From: Chlorogloea sp. CCALA 695
GTDB taxonomy: Bacteria; Cyanobacteriota; Cyanobacteriia; Cyanobacteriales; Chroococcidiopsidaceae
Direction: 5' to 3'
Assembly (NCBI RefSeq): GCF_003003885.1
Contig: NZ_PVWN01000046.1
Span: 1-38,612 of the forward strand
Length of the DNA stretch: 38,612 bases
Positions 1 through 10,049 of this stretch are shown piece after piece. The stretch's first letter is position 1, and each line of letters begins with the position of its first letter. Both the position numbers and the translations under genes were made by a program. The notes under the pieces are model-generated. The model ran no database searches and was not told the origin of the DNA. It saw only the letters and a list, made by a program, of their open reading frames with translations.

Positions 1-21
1 GTTATTTAATATGCAAAAAAT

Positions 22-51
22 TTGACATAGTTATCTCTATCATCATATAAC
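22..51 (+). promoter_or_regulatory. Candidate sigma-70-type promoter of the kinase gene
   Basis: A perfect -35 hexamer TTGACA (22-27) is followed after 17-18 bases by ATATAA/TATAAC (45-51). It lies about 20 bases ahead of the kinase ATG at 70. This is seen in the sequence only; the start site is inferred. Confidence 0.45.
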
Positions 52-69
52 TAATTATTAATAAACTTT

Positions 70-1869
70 ATGGGAACTGCAATAATACTTCGAGGACGCT
101 ATAAAATTACCAAACTTTTAGGGCGAGGAGGGTTTGGAGAAACTTATTTAGCAGAAGATGGCGATCGCCCTGGTAATCCAATTTGTGTAGTTAAGCAGTT
201 ACGACCAGTTTCTAATTCGCCTAATGTCCTGAAAGCAGCACAAAGATTATTTAATAACGAAGCAGAAATATTATACAAGTTAGGTAATCATGAACAAATA
301 CCGCGACTTTTAGCTCACTTTGAAGAAAATAATCAATTTTATTTAGTTCAAGAATTTATTGACGGACACGACCTAAGCGAAGAAATTACTCCAAATAGGC
401 GATGGACAGAAGAACAAGTAATTGGCTTTTTAAAAGATGTACTTATAGTTTTACAGTTTGTTCATGAACAAAATGTTATCCATCGAGACATTAAACCATC
501 TAATTTAATTAGGCGCAGACGAGACGGCAAAATTTTCTTAATTGACTTCGGCGTAGTTAAAGAAATTCAGCTACCAACTACCCAAAACAACACTTACTCA
601 ACAATTTCTGTGGGGACTCCAGGCTATGTCCCCAACGAACAATTAGGCGGAAAACCCCGTGTTAGTAGCGACATTTATGCGCTAGGTATCACTGCAATTC
701 AAGCTTTAACAAGGCTGTATCCAGAGCAAATTGCGGAAAATACTCAGACTGGAGAAATTCTCTGGCGACAAAATGCCCAAGTAAGCGATCGCCTAGCTGG
801 GATTTTAGACTTAATGGTTAAGTCCCATTTCCGCGATCGCTATCAATCTGTTGAGGAGGTACTAAACGATTTACAAAACATCCAAGTTAATTCTCAAAAT
901 ACCGTAGTATCAAATACAACTAAAAATCAGTTACCTACTACTAATTTTGCTCCACTTCAACCGCTAAGTACCATTGATAACAGAGCGGAGTCATCAAAGC
1001 ATAAACCAATAAGTTTACCTTTAGTTGTTGGTTTAATCGCCATTACGGCGGTGGCAACTTTGTATTTGTCTCGTTCGTTACTCCCAACACAGCAAGTAGT
1101 TAACCGTAGTGTAGCTAGAGTAACACCGCTAGCACCTAAATCAACTCCTCAACCTGCGGTAGTGCGAAGTCCCGCCGCAACACCAGGATTTCCCGCAAGT
1201 TCAAAACCGACTGTAGTGCGAAGTCCCTTAGTGCAAGTAACCCAATCAAGCCAAAGAGTTTCTTCACCCCCAAACACTGCCAGCCTTCCAGAAATTTCAT
1301 CACCTACAGTGACGACAAAAATTAACCCGCAAGTTCAAATAGCCTTGCCAAAACCGACTCCTGCACCTGTAGCAATTACAGAACCAATTCCTTTAACTGA
1401 AGTTAAATGCTCAACGACAAGTGCTGACTCTAATAGCCAATCTTTCGTTGAATCACTCAAAAACTTAACTATTGGTAAAGCTACCGTTACAGCAATAGCT
1501 GAACTTGCAAGTCAAAACTTTAAGAATCCTGCAAATAGTCAAATAAAAGCTGATACTCCTGCGGGAGTAGATTGTTTACTAAATCCTCGCAATGGTAACA
1601 ATCAATTTAATACTTTAAAACTAGCTTTTGGCATTAACGATACTAATAAATATTTAAGCAATGTGAGTGCAGAAACCAAAGTCCGGTTAACTGTTTATCT
1701 TGATCGCAAAAATATTGGTTCAAAAGAAGTAACTAAAGGAGAGATAAAAACTTGGGGATTAAATATTGCAGAGGTTGAAAATGTTGCTTTAGAAGCAGAA
1801 TGTATAGAAAGTAATTACGTCCCCAAAATTTGTCCTGCCCTTGTGTTTACTCAAGTAGACTTAAATTAA
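70..1869 (+). CDS. Membrane-anchored serine/threonine protein kinase
   Basis: 599-residue Hanks-type protein kinase. The glycine loop GRGGFGET is at residues 18-25, the ATP-binding lysine in VVKQL at about 42, the catalytic loop HRDIKPSN at 138-145, the DFG motif at 159-161, and GTPGY plus DIYALG complete the catalytic core (residues about 10-270). One transmembrane helix follows (about 315-334). After it come a Pro/Ser/Thr-rich linker and a C-terminal domain of about 160 residues that I do not recognise, presumably periplasmic. All catalytic residues are present, so it should be active. The substrate and the signal sensed are unknown. It stands alone with its own promoter, and a hairpin terminator follows it. 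Cyanobacteria carry many such kinases, so I give no symbol. Confidence 0.93.
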   Translation: MGTAIILRGRYKITKLLGRGGFGETYLAEDGDRPGNPICVVKQLRPVSNSPNVLKAAQRLFNNEAEILYKLGNHEQIPRLLAHFEENNQFYLVQEFIDGHDLSEEITPNRRWTEEQVIGFLKDVLIVLQFVHEQNVIHRDIKPSNLIRRRRDGKIFLIDFGVVKEIQLPTTQNNTYSTISVGTPGYVPNEQLGGKPRVSSDIYALGITAIQALTRLYPEQIAENTQTGEILWRQNAQVSDRLAGILDLMVKSHFRDRYQSVEEVLNDLQNIQVNSQNTVVSNTTKNQLPTTNFAPLQPLSTIDNRAESSKHKPISLPLVVGLIAITAVATLYLSRSLLPTQQVVNRSVARVTPLAPKSTPQPAVVRSPAATPGFPASSKPTVVRSPLVQVTQSSQRVSSPPNTASLPEISSPTVTTKINPQVQIALPKPTPAPVAITEPIPLTEVKCSTTSADSNSQSFVESLKNLTIGKATVTAIAELASQNFKNPANSQIKADTPAGVDCLLNPRNGNNQFNTLKLAFGINDTNKYLSNVSAETKVRLTVYLDRKNIGSKEVTKGEIKTWGLNIAEVENVALEAECIESNYVPKICPALVFTQVDLN

Positions 1870-1907
1870 ATGTACGTGTAGCTACAGCTAAGTATACATA
1901 ATAAAAT

Positions 1908-1940
1908 AGCCGTTAAGTAAGGTTTTTTTACTTAACGGCT
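1908..1940. terminator. Bidirectional hairpin terminator between convergent genes
   Basis: A perfect 13-bp stem (AGCCGTTAAGTAA / TTACTTAACGGCT) with a 7-base loop lies between the stop codons of the kinase (plus strand) and the heat-shock gene (minus strand). The loop carries the T run, and the minus-strand exit side is also T-rich, so it could serve both genes. Confidence 0.6.
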
Positions 1941-2061
1941 TCTAATTATAGCCACTCAGTGTCACAGTTCTATAGTGATGGCTCTATAAAATATTTATGA
2001 GCCGAAGCCTGATTATTAGTATTTTAGAAGCTAGATAGAACTGCTATTAGCTAGGGCTATT

Positions 2062-2580
2062 TTAGTTACTAGAACTGAGAGACGGGTTTTGATGAGAAAC
2101 ATTTTGATTGTCCGTTTCCAAACTAGGTAATGTTTCTTGCTTTTCCTCGCCTAAATTAACTTTCACAACTTTATGTCTAGCTTCTTGGGCTTTAGGTAAG
2201 GTAAGTTTTAAGATTCCATCTTTAAACTCAGCTTGCACTTGATTGTTTTCTACAGCAACTGGGAGGGGAATTGTGCGCCCAAAACTGCCATAACGCAACT
2301 CTGTACGGAAAAAGCCTTGCTCTTGAGCTTTGTTTTCGTAGCGGTGTTCGCCACTAATAGCTACGGCTTCTCGCGCTACTTGAATATCTAAGTCTTTGGC
2401 TTCAACTCCAGGAATTTCTGCACGTAAAACTAAGCTATCTTCACGATCTTGAATCTCAATTGCAGGTATCCAAGCTGTAGAAGATTGGCGATTAACTCCT
2501 GCAATTTCGTCAAACATCTGATCCATTTGACGACGCAATGATTCCATTTCGGAAAAAGGTTGCCAACGTACTAACCGCAT
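2062..2580 (-). CDS. Hsp20/alpha-crystallin family small heat-shock protein
   Basis: 172-residue small heat-shock protein, an ATP-independent holdase that binds unfolding proteins. The alpha-crystallin domain spans about residues 36-143, from the WIPAIEIQD strand through RAEIPGVEAKDLDI and SFGRTIPLP to the closing GILKLTLPK segment. The N-terminal arm is short, and the C-terminal tail is rich in Gln, Ser and Asn. Cyanobacterial HspA/Hsp16.6 is the nearest named relative. A purine-rich GAGGTAAA ribosome-binding site precedes the ATG at 2580. I see no CIRCE-type repeat upstream. It is monocistronic and converges on the kinase gene. Confidence 0.95.
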   Translation of the reverse strand: MRLVRWQPFSEMESLRRQMDQMFDEIAGVNRQSSTAWIPAIEIQDREDSLVLRAEIPGVEAKDLDIQVAREAVAISGEHRYENKAQEQGFFRTELRYGSFGRTIPLPVAVENNQVQAEFKDGILKLTLPKAQEARHKVVKVNLGEEKQETLPSLETDNQNVSHQNPSLSSSN

Positions 2581-2787
2581 AAGTCGATTTACCTCAATTT
2601 AATGTTCTACAAAAAAAAGATGGATGTTTACTTAAAGTGCGGTAAGAGTTACATCGAGCCGAAATACAAGTTCTGAAACCTATTAAGCTTGATGTCTCTT
2701 GCCTTTGACTTTATATTGACTTATTTGAATGGTTGAATAGGTGAGGCAAACTCTACCAAGTAAGTAGTATTTTACAGATATTTGTAA

Positions 2788-3822
2788 TTATTCACCCAAT
2801 CGCTTCTGCAATTGCTTAAGAGTTTGATACATTTCTGGCAAGCGACTGTAAATAGCAGCAGCTTTAATATAAAGTCTGTGGGAAATTGCCGGAGTGCCAG
2901 AAACGGTTGCTCCAGGCTCAACATCTTTGAGAATCCCTGCTCTAGCAGCAGCGATCGCACCATTTCCCATTTTGGCTTGATTGGCGATGCCGACTTGACC
3001 TGCTAAGATGACGCGATTTCCTAGAATTACGCCTCCAGCTAAACCAACTTGGGCTGCGATCGCACAATTTGCCCCAATTCGGCAACCATGACCAATCTGG
3101 ACTAAGTTATCAATTTTTGTTTGCTTGCCAATGCGAGTTTCGCCCACCGAGGGGCGGTCTATGGTGCTATTACAGCCGACTTCTACCCCGTCTTCTAAAA
3201 TGGTGATTCCTGACTGCTCCATTTTGTACCAGCCTGTAGGAATCGGCACAAAGCCAAAGCCTTCAGAACCAATAACTGCGCCGCTATGAATTACGCAATC
3301 AGCGCCGATAACTGCGCGTTCGCTAATTGTGCAGTTGGCGTGTAAGGTGGTGCGATTGCCGATCTGTACCTGGGGATAAATTACGACGTTGGGGTGAATG
3401 CAAACGCGATCGCCAATTTGGACGTTAGCTTCAATTACGACATGAGCGCCAATATAAACATCTTTGCCTATATTGGCGGTGGGGTGAATGACCGCCGTAG
3501 GATGAATAGCCGGGGTAGGGCGGTAAGGCTCGTAAAATAAAGCGATCGCCTTCGCAAATAGCAATCGTGGCTGGGAGGTACTAACCCAAGCTATACCGCG
3601 TGCTTTGGCTTGAGCTTGCAAGTTTTCGTCTAAAGGCAAAATTAAGGCACTAGCGCCCGTTTTTGCCACCTCGGAGGCAAATTTAGCCCCCTCTATGTAA
3701 CTTAGAGTATTAGAAGCGGCTTCATCTATGGCAGCGATGCCACTAAGCTCAATATCGTTATCTGGCAGGCTGTTATTATTAGCACTGTCTCCTAGCTTTT
3801 GGACTATTTCGCTAAATTTCAT
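2788..3822 (-). CDS. lpxD: UDP-3-O-acylglucosamine N-acyltransferase LpxD
   Basis: 344-residue acyltransferase that adds the N-linked hydroxy-fatty acid to UDP-3-O-acylglucosamine, the third step of lipid A synthesis. The N-terminal uridine-binding domain (about 1-100) is followed by a left-handed beta helix of isoleucine-patch hexapeptide repeats (about 105-300), with runs such as HPTAVIHPTANIGKDVYIGA. The conserved catalytic-type stretch VQIGHGCRIG is at about 242-251. A short helical tail ends the protein. The length is normal for the family. No other lpx gene is adjacent, so it appears dispersed from the rest of the pathway. Confidence 0.95.
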   Translation of the reverse strand: MKFSEIVQKLGDSANNNSLPDNDIELSGIAAIDEAASNTLSYIEGAKFASEVAKTGASALILPLDENLQAQAKARGIAWVSTSQPRLLFAKAIALFYEPYRPTPAIHPTAVIHPTANIGKDVYIGAHVVIEANVQIGDRVCIHPNVVIYPQVQIGNRTTLHANCTISERAVIGADCVIHSGAVIGSEGFGFVPIPTGWYKMEQSGITILEDGVEVGCNSTIDRPSVGETRIGKQTKIDNLVQIGHGCRIGANCAIAAQVGLAGGVILGNRVILAGQVGIANQAKMGNGAIAAARAGILKDVEPGATVSGTPAISHRLYIKAAAIYSRLPEMYQTLKQLQKRLGE

Positions 3823-3892
3823 ATTTCGGCAATTTTAAAGTGATTCAATATTATTGAATGTTATTAGCGTCAAGAATGTTCGTAAACAAAAC

Positions 3893-5125
3893 TCAAGACT
3901 CTATATTGCCTAAAGCGTTTCCAGCTATCCAGGCGGTTGTCCAAGCACTTTGAAAATTGAAGCCCCCGGTAACTCCGTCAATGTCTAAGACTTCTCCAGC
4001 AAAATGCAATCCTGGAGTAATACGGCTTGCCATTGTTTTAAAGTTAACTTGCTTGAGATTAACACCGCCGCAGGTAACAAATTCTTCTTTAAAGGCTCCC
4101 TTACCTTTAATTTGATAAGTACCTTGAGTAAGTTCTTGAATTATTTGGTTTAAACTTTTGTTGGATATTTCCGCCCAGCGTTGGTCTAATCCTACATCTG
4201 TACGAGCGATTAGATACTGCCAGAGACGATGAGGTAAGTCAACACCACGTTGCAAAGCGATTACTTTTTTGGGATGCGCTGTTTTTGCTGATAGCAATTG
4301 CGATCGCAATTGGTCGGTACTGTACTCAGGTTGCCAATTAATTAGTAATGTTGCCTGATATTTGCAGTCGTGCAGCACCCTTGCACCCCAAGCTGATAGT
4401 TTGAGTACGGCAGGGCCACTTAAACCCCAGTGCGTAATAAGTAAAGGTGCGGTTTGTTCTAAAGTTTTTTTAGCTATCGATAATTTTAGCTGCACTGTAC
4501 CCACGCTAATTCCAGCTAATTCTTTTAAATACTTGTCAAGAATATTAAAGGTAAATAGTGAAGGTACGGGTGGTTCAATAGTATGACCTAAATCTTGGGC
4601 GATTTGATAGCCCAAAGGATTGCTACCAGTAGCTAGTAAAATGCGATCGCACTTTATTTTCTCTCCGGTTTTTAGTTCAATTTCAAACCCTGTGGTTTGC
4701 TTAACAACAGATACTACAGTTTTGCCAGTAAGCAACTCTACTCCAGCCAAATCAGCCGCTTTTGTTAAGCAATCAATAATTGTTTCGGAACTATCGGTAG
4801 TTGGAAACATTCTCCCATCAGCTTCAGTTTTTAGCTTTACTCCTTGGTTTGCAAACCATTTGACTGTATCGGTAGCTTGAAAGCGACTAAAAGCACCCTG
4901 TAAAGCTTTTTCACCTCTAGGATAGTTTTGCACTAAGTTAATAGGTTCAAAGCAAGCATGAGTAACGTTACAACGTCCCCCACCCGATACGCGGACTTTG
5001 GCTAAAGGCTGACGACTAGCTTCTAATAAAGTAACTTGGATATGGGGATGAGATGACGCGCAAGCAACTGCACCAAAAAAGCCAGCCGCACCACCTCCAA
5101 TTACTACTACTCGTAACGGTTGCAT
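3893..5125 (-). CDS. HI0933/YhiN-family FAD-dependent oxidoreductase
   Basis: 410-residue flavoprotein of the HI0933 (BaiN-like) family. The N-terminal dinucleotide-binding motif VVIGGGAAGFFGA is at about residues 7-19, followed by VSGGGRCNVTH (about 46-56), which is diagnostic of this family. The C-terminal FAD-contacting segment LHFAGEVLDIDGVTGG is at about 373-388. The physiological substrate of these proteins in cyanobacteria is not established; gut homologues have been linked to bile-acid reduction, which is not relevant here. It lies 70 bases upstream of lpxD on the same strand and could be co-transcribed with it. Confidence 0.92.
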   Translation of the reverse strand: MQPLRVVVIGGGAAGFFGAVACASSHPHIQVTLLEASRQPLAKVRVSGGGRCNVTHACFEPINLVQNYPRGEKALQGAFSRFQATDTVKWFANQGVKLKTEADGRMFPTTDSSETIIDCLTKAADLAGVELLTGKTVVSVVKQTTGFEIELKTGEKIKCDRILLATGSNPLGYQIAQDLGHTIEPPVPSLFTFNILDKYLKELAGISVGTVQLKLSIAKKTLEQTAPLLITHWGLSGPAVLKLSAWGARVLHDCKYQATLLINWQPEYSTDQLRSQLLSAKTAHPKKVIALQRGVDLPHRLWQYLIARTDVGLDQRWAEISNKSLNQIIQELTQGTYQIKGKGAFKEEFVTCGGVNLKQVNFKTMASRITPGLHFAGEVLDIDGVTGGFNFQSAWTTAWIAGNALGNIES

Positions 5126-5250
5126 TAAATCCTTAAGTTATTTACAGTTCCAGCCTAACTAATTTATTTAATCGCACCATTCCAAACCGTAGGGAAGATT
5201 GATTGCTGAATATTCCAGGTGCAACATCCGACGATGGGTAGGGTTTGTAG

Positions 5251-5457
5251 CTATTGAAGAACTATGCAGTAGTAATCAAGGCTACGAATTTCTGGAATTA
5301 ATAGCGCATTGCGGATAGTATAAATGCTTTTATGGCGCTGTTTAGCAAAAAGACTATTTGCTGCTAGGGCTATTATTTGAATCAATAAGTCAATTTTTAC
5401 CACAGAGAAATCATCTTCTGCGATCGCTCTTTTCAAAGCAGTTTTCCTCAGACTCAT
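5251..5457 (-). CDS. Doubtful small hypothetical protein
   Basis: A 68-codon open frame starts at ATG 5457 (GTG at 5463 is the alternative). The product is mixed charged and hydrophobic, with no signal peptide and no motif I recognise. No convincing ribosome-binding site precedes it. It contains a GCGATCGC site, which is neutral evidence. It may be a non-coding open stretch or a gene relic. Confidence 0.2.
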   Translation of the reverse strand: MSLRKTALKRAIAEDDFSVVKIDLLIQIIALAANSLFAKQRHKSIYTIRNALLIPEIRSLDYYCIVLQ

Positions 5458-5482
5458 TAGCACTGCGCGATCGATAGAGTCT

Positions 5483-5505
5483 GGAGCATAAATAGTTTAT
5501 GCTCC
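5483..5505. terminator. Hairpin downstream of the small secreted protein gene
   Basis: A perfect 10-bp inverted repeat GGAGCATAAA/TTTATGCTCC with a 3-base loop lies about 33 bases past the minus-strand stop codon at 5538. There is no clear U tract after it, so it may be an RNA-stabilising 3' hairpin or a weak terminator. Confidence 0.35.
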
Positions 5506-5537
5506 AAACCCAGGATAAGTTATTATTGCTTTTTTGT

Positions 5538-5960
5538 TTACAATCCTGGCTGTGGAGGTTCAGACTCGCTATTAACCTCTGCGCGGGGAGATTGTAAAAT
5601 TGAGGTGTCGTAAGGATTGGGTAAATCTCTAGTCCGAACTACGCGATCACTAGAATTCTGCTGTAACAGCGCATCTCGGTAAAGAACATTAACAGCTTTA
5701 GTGTCTGCGGTAATTTCATTTTCTACAAAGGAATTATTTAGACCACCAATCCCGATGAGAAAATCTAGCTGCCGCAGAAAAGAGCGATTTCTAGAATACT
5801 CTTTGTCGTTAGTATAAAATACTTGCTCAAAGCGATCAGAGAGAGTTTTATACTGAGAAAACTGGTTAGCGGGGGAAGTTTGAGCTTTTGCGCTCGAACT
5901 AATACAAACTGTTGCAAAAATGACTAAAGCGCCTGTTAAGCTCTTAAATTTTACACCCAT
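5538..5960 (-). CDS. Small secreted hypothetical protein
   Basis: 140 residues from ATG 5960. I prefer this start to GTG 5975 because GTGAGG then serves as the ribosome-binding site. A Sec signal peptide is clear: a basic start (GVKFK), a hydrophobic core (ALVIFATVCISS) and an AKAQ-type cleavage site. The mature part is short and polar, with many Asn, Ser and Arg residues and a Pro-rich tail. I do not recognise a family. It is probably periplasmic or exported. It is transcribed away from pyrE, with about 95 bases between them. Confidence 0.65.
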   Translation of the reverse strand: MGVKFKSLTGALVIFATVCISSSAKAQTSPANQFSQYKTLSDRFEQVFYTNDKEYSRNRSFLRQLDFLIGIGGLNNSFVENEITADTKAVNVLYRDALLQQNSSDRVVRTRDLPNPYDTSILQSPRAEVNSESEPPQPGL

Positions 5961-6056
5961 GATGTTTTTCCTCACTTATAGATATTTTATTTATGGTTGC
6001 ATCTAGCATCAGTGTTAGCTTATTTTTGGGTTTGCTACAACTATTAAATTTTTTTG

Positions 6057-6677
6057 ATGACAAACCAAATTCCCAAGCAGATAGATACAGAACTTTGGGC
6101 AGTTAAGGCAGATTTAACAGGCTTAAAATCCCATTTACTTGATTTATTTTGTACTTTAGCCTATACTGAAGGTGATTTTGTGCTTTCTTCAGGGCAAAAA
6201 AGTTCTTACTACATCAATGGTAAACAAGTAACTTTGCATCCTCAAGGTGCAGTGGCGATCGCCCGGATACTATTATCTCAGATTTCTAGCAATACTCAAG
6301 CTGTAGCAGGATTAACTTTAGGAGCCGATCCTATTGTTACAGCAGTAAGTGTAGTTTCGGTTTATGAACACCGCCCTATCCCCGCTTTAATTATCCGCAA
6401 AGAAGCAAAGGGACATGGAACTATGGCTTATATTGAAGGCTTAACTCTACCTATGGGTGCGTCTGTAGTAGTGCTAGAAGATGTCGTAACTACCGGACAA
6501 TCAGCCTTGCAAGCGGTAGAAAGACTTACTGGTGCAGGTTATAGGGTTACTGAAGTAATGGCGCTAGTAGATAGACAGCAAGGAGGAGAGGAGTTGTACA
6601 AATCGAAGGGTTTAAATTTCCAGTCAATTTTTACAATTACCGATATTCAAGAGCGATTTAGGGCAATGGGTAAGTAG
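6057..6677 (+). CDS. pyrE: Orotate phosphoribosyltransferase
   Basis: 206 residues from ATG 6057; TTG 6054 directly before it is also in frame. It transfers phosphoribose from PRPP to orotate to form OMP in pyrimidine synthesis. The type I phosphoribosyltransferase PRPP loop VVVLEDVVTTGQSALQA is at about residues 136-152. Upstream, the segment FVLSSGQKSSYYINGK is typical of PyrE, and the flexible-loop segment IRKEAKGHG is at about 115-123. The length is normal. It converges with thiC, and a heptamer repeat array fills the space between them. Confidence 0.95.
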   Translation: MTNQIPKQIDTELWAVKADLTGLKSHLLDLFCTLAYTEGDFVLSSGQKSSYYINGKQVTLHPQGAVAIARILLSQISSNTQAVAGLTLGADPIVTAVSVVSVYEHRPIPALIIRKEAKGHGTMAYIEGLTLPMGASVVVLEDVVTTGQSALQAVERLTGAGYRVTEVMALVDRQQGGEELYKSKGLNFQSIFTITDIQERFRAMGK

Positions 6678-6706
6678 GAGATTGGAGATTGGGGATTGGG
6701 AATTGA

Positions 6707-8125
<1,419 letters not shown>

Positions 8126-8141
8126 TTACCTCTAATCACAG

Positions 8142-8216
8142 CTTTCCTACGCTGGTATTACCCAGTCTCAGGTTCTAAGGGACTATCTCAGCCTGGCTTA
8201 TCAGACACCCCTAGCT
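8142..8216 (-). promoter_or_regulatory. TPP riboswitch (THI element)
   Basis: Reading the minus strand, the conserved blocks come in order: GGGGTGTC, then CTGAGA, then CCCTTAGAACCTGA, then TGGGTAATACCAGCG followed by TAGGA. These are the hallmark segments of the thiamine-pyrophosphate aptamer. It ends about 22 bases before the thiC start and close to the ribosome-binding site, which suggests control of translation initiation by sequestration. That mechanism is inferred. Confidence 0.95.
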
Positions 8217-8266
8217 TGATTTCAAATGTTAGCACTTTCACTTATAAAATGGCACAAAAATTTGTT

Positions 8267-8288
8267 GGTAGCGATCGCCTTGGCTACC
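8267..8288 (-). terminator. Possible terminator after the tRNA gene
   Basis: A 6-bp GGTAGC/GCTACC stem is followed on the minus strand by AACAAATTTTTG. It sits about 43 bases past the tRNA 3' end and before the thiC leader. The stem is short, so support is weak. Confidence 0.3.
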
Positions 8289-8330
8289 CTATATTTTTTG
8301 AGCTTTATTGACCTAGGAAAATAATTGTAA

Positions 8331-8403
8331 TCGGCAGTGCAGGAGTTGAACCTGCCTAACACGAATTATGAGCTCGTTGCCTCAACCGCTCGGCCAACTG
8401 CCG
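8331..8403 (-). tRNA. tRNA with CAU anticodon, probably tRNA-Ile2 (lysidine type)
   Basis: 73-nt type I cloverleaf. The acceptor stem is CGGCAGT/ACTGCCG with discriminator A. The D arm is GCC-GGC, the anticodon stem ACGAG/TTCGT with loop CTCATAA (anticodon CAU), and the T arm GCAGG-TTCAACT-CCTGC. CCA is not encoded. The D-arm segment (TGGCCGAGCGGTTGAGGC) resembles plastid trnI-CAU more than elongator or initiator tRNA-Met. I therefore favour the isoleucine tRNA whose C34 is converted to lysidine by TilS and reads AUA. The Ile-versus-Met assignment is inference; that it is a tRNA is clear. Confidence 0.92.
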
Positions 8404-8519
8404 CAGATTACATTTTATGGGATGCAGCTTATCATAGACGATTTAGCCATCACCTACCCAATCGCATATATTATCATAACAACGGTTTTGTTATTTTTTC
8501 TAAAAATATATTTTGCGTA

Positions 8520-9218
8520 ATGAAATTAAATTCAACGGCAATTTTAACGTTAGTATTATTAACCTTAATGGTGGGTTCAGGTTATCTAAGTTCAGTTTTT
8601 GCTTACGGTATTGGACGCGAAGCCCTAAAAAGCGTTACTAAACCCGATGCTCGTCCGGCAACGAAAATCAAAGTTCGTAAGCCGACTTCGCAAAAAGAGG
8701 GGGCAGTAGTTATGTTGAAAGAGCAAGATATTCTCAACACTGTCAAAGCCCGAATTGCTGGCAAAGGCAAAAAAGTTAGACCGCAAAAAGTACGAAAAAC
8801 TACCCAAAGTAATAATACTGTAGCGCCAAAAGCTCAGTTAGTAGCTGCCACCGAAGCGCCTCAACCAGGCTTTCCCATTAGCAATACAATTACTGGCGTA
8901 ACTTTAAGTGTTACTTCGGCTCGGTACGCTGGTGGAGCTTTGGTATTAAAGTTAGATTTTAAAAATAAAGGTGATAAAACTGTACGTTTTTTATATAGTT
9001 TTATGGATATAACCGACGATCGCGGACGAGCTTTGAGCGCCAATACCGAAGGCTTACCGGAGGAATTACCGCCAGACGGGAATAATACAGGAACAGTTAG
9101 CATTCCTACAGCTTTACTTGACGATGTGAAAAGCCTATCCTTGCAGCTTACCGATTATCCAGATCAACAATTACAGTTGCGAGTTGCCAATATTCCGGTT
9201 GTTGCGTCCATTCGTTAA
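8520..9218 (+). CDS. Membrane-anchored hypothetical protein paired with an ABC-2 permease
   Basis: 232 residues from ATG 8520. A longer in-frame reading from 8337 would run through the tRNA gene and is rejected. An N-terminal hydrophobic segment (about residues 6-28) serves as signal anchor. Then comes a strongly basic linker (Lys/Arg-rich, about 35-110). A C-terminal domain of about 100 residues has alternating hydrophobic strands (GVTLSVTSARY, LVLKLDFKNKG) like a beta-sandwich. I cannot name the family. It ends 12 bases before the permease gene, so the two are probably co-transcribed and may act together. Confidence 0.75.
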   Translation: MKLNSTAILTLVLLTLMVGSGYLSSVFAYGIGREALKSVTKPDARPATKIKVRKPTSQKEGAVVMLKEQDILNTVKARIAGKGKKVRPQKVRKTTQSNNTVAPKAQLVAATEAPQPGFPISNTITGVTLSVTSARYAGGALVLKLDFKNKGDKTVRFLYSFMDITDDRGRALSANTEGLPEELPPDGNNTGTVSIPTALLDDVKSLSLQLTDYPDQQLQLRVANIPVVASIR

Positions 9219-9230
9219 AGGAAGTTTATA

Positions 9231-10010
9231 GTGAGTTTGGGCAGAATTTTTGTGATGGGAACTAATGTGTTTCGGGAAGTAATTCGCGATCGCATTTTAT
9301 ATATTATTGGTTTTTATGCGTTGCTAATGGTAGTTGTCATGCAGCTACTTCCTCAAATAGCCGCTAGTACCGAAGATAAAATATTTTTAGATTTTGGACT
9401 CGCCGCGATGAACGTCCTGGGTTTAATTGTGGCGGTGTTTGTTGGTACGGGGTTAGTTAGTAAAGAAATCGAAAAACGCACAGTTTTATCTTTAATTGCT
9501 AAACCGATTAGTCGCGCTGAATTTATTATTGCCAAACATTTAGGCTTATCTAGCGTTTTAGCCTTGCTTGTAGGCGTGATGACGGTAATTTATCTGGCGC
9601 TATTGCAATTTCAAGGCATTACTTATTCGCTTGTCAGTATATTACTGGCATCGGTGTTTTTATTTTTGCAGCTAAGTTTGATTACCGCCTTTGCTTTGGC
9701 TTTGGGAGTGTTTACAAGTTCGGTACTCGCAACACTGCTAACTTTTGCCGTGTATTTGATGGGAAACTTTAGCCAAGACTTAGTTAATATTGGGCGGATT
9801 AGTAAAAATCCTGGTTTTGAGCGTGTAACTCAAACTCTATACTTGATATTGCCTGACTTGTCGCGTTTAGACTTAAAAAATTTAGCAGTTTACGGCACGC
9901 AATTGTTACCAAGTCCATTGACCTTACTGGCTAATGCTGGTTATGGAGTGGTGTATATTGTCTTGGTACTGGCGATCGCTATTTTAGTATTTGCCCGCCG
10001 CGAATTTTAA
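9231..10010 (+). CDS. ABC-2 type transporter permease
   Basis: 259 residues from a GTG start preceded by AAAGGAAG. Six hydrophobic segments are visible. After the second comes the cytoplasmic motif VSKEIEKRTVLSLIAKPISR, typical of ABC-2/NosY-like permeases. The protein ends in FARREF, as many of these do. The substrate is unknown. No ATPase gene is adjacent, so it must use one encoded elsewhere. The preceding gene is 12 bases away and probably shares its transcript. Confidence 0.88.
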   Translation: MSLGRIFVMGTNVFREVIRDRILYIIGFYALLMVVVMQLLPQIAASTEDKIFLDFGLAAMNVLGLIVAVFVGTGLVSKEIEKRTVLSLIAKPISRAEFIIAKHLGLSSVLALLVGVMTVIYLALLQFQGITYSLVSILLASVFLFLQLSLITAFALALGVFTSSVLATLLTFAVYLMGNFSQDLVNIGRISKNPGFERVTQTLYLILPDLSRLDLKNLAVYGTQLLPSPLTLLANAGYGVVYIVLVLAIAILVFARREF

Positions 10011-10049
10011 AAATTAATTATCCTTGCACCTGAATTAACAAGGTGTTAT

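Larger units (their letters stand above)
5126..5537. other. 412-base intergenic stretch with one doubtful small ORF and a hairpin
   Basis: Between the flavoprotein and the small secreted protein there is only a doubtful 68-codon minus-strand ORF (listed separately) and a perfect hairpin at 5483-5505. I see no RNA gene or known regulatory element. Confidence 0.4.

Noticed and set aside
2581-2787. Possible heat-shock element upstream of the Hsp20 gene
   Set aside because: I looked for the CIRCE inverted repeat (TTAGCACTC-N9-GAGTGCTAA) and found none; no other known heat-shock site is clear.
8337-8519. N-terminal extension of the membrane-anchored protein by 61 residues
   Set aside because: The extension runs through the antisense of the tRNA gene (8331-8403) and precedes a clear signal-anchor start at ATG 8520.
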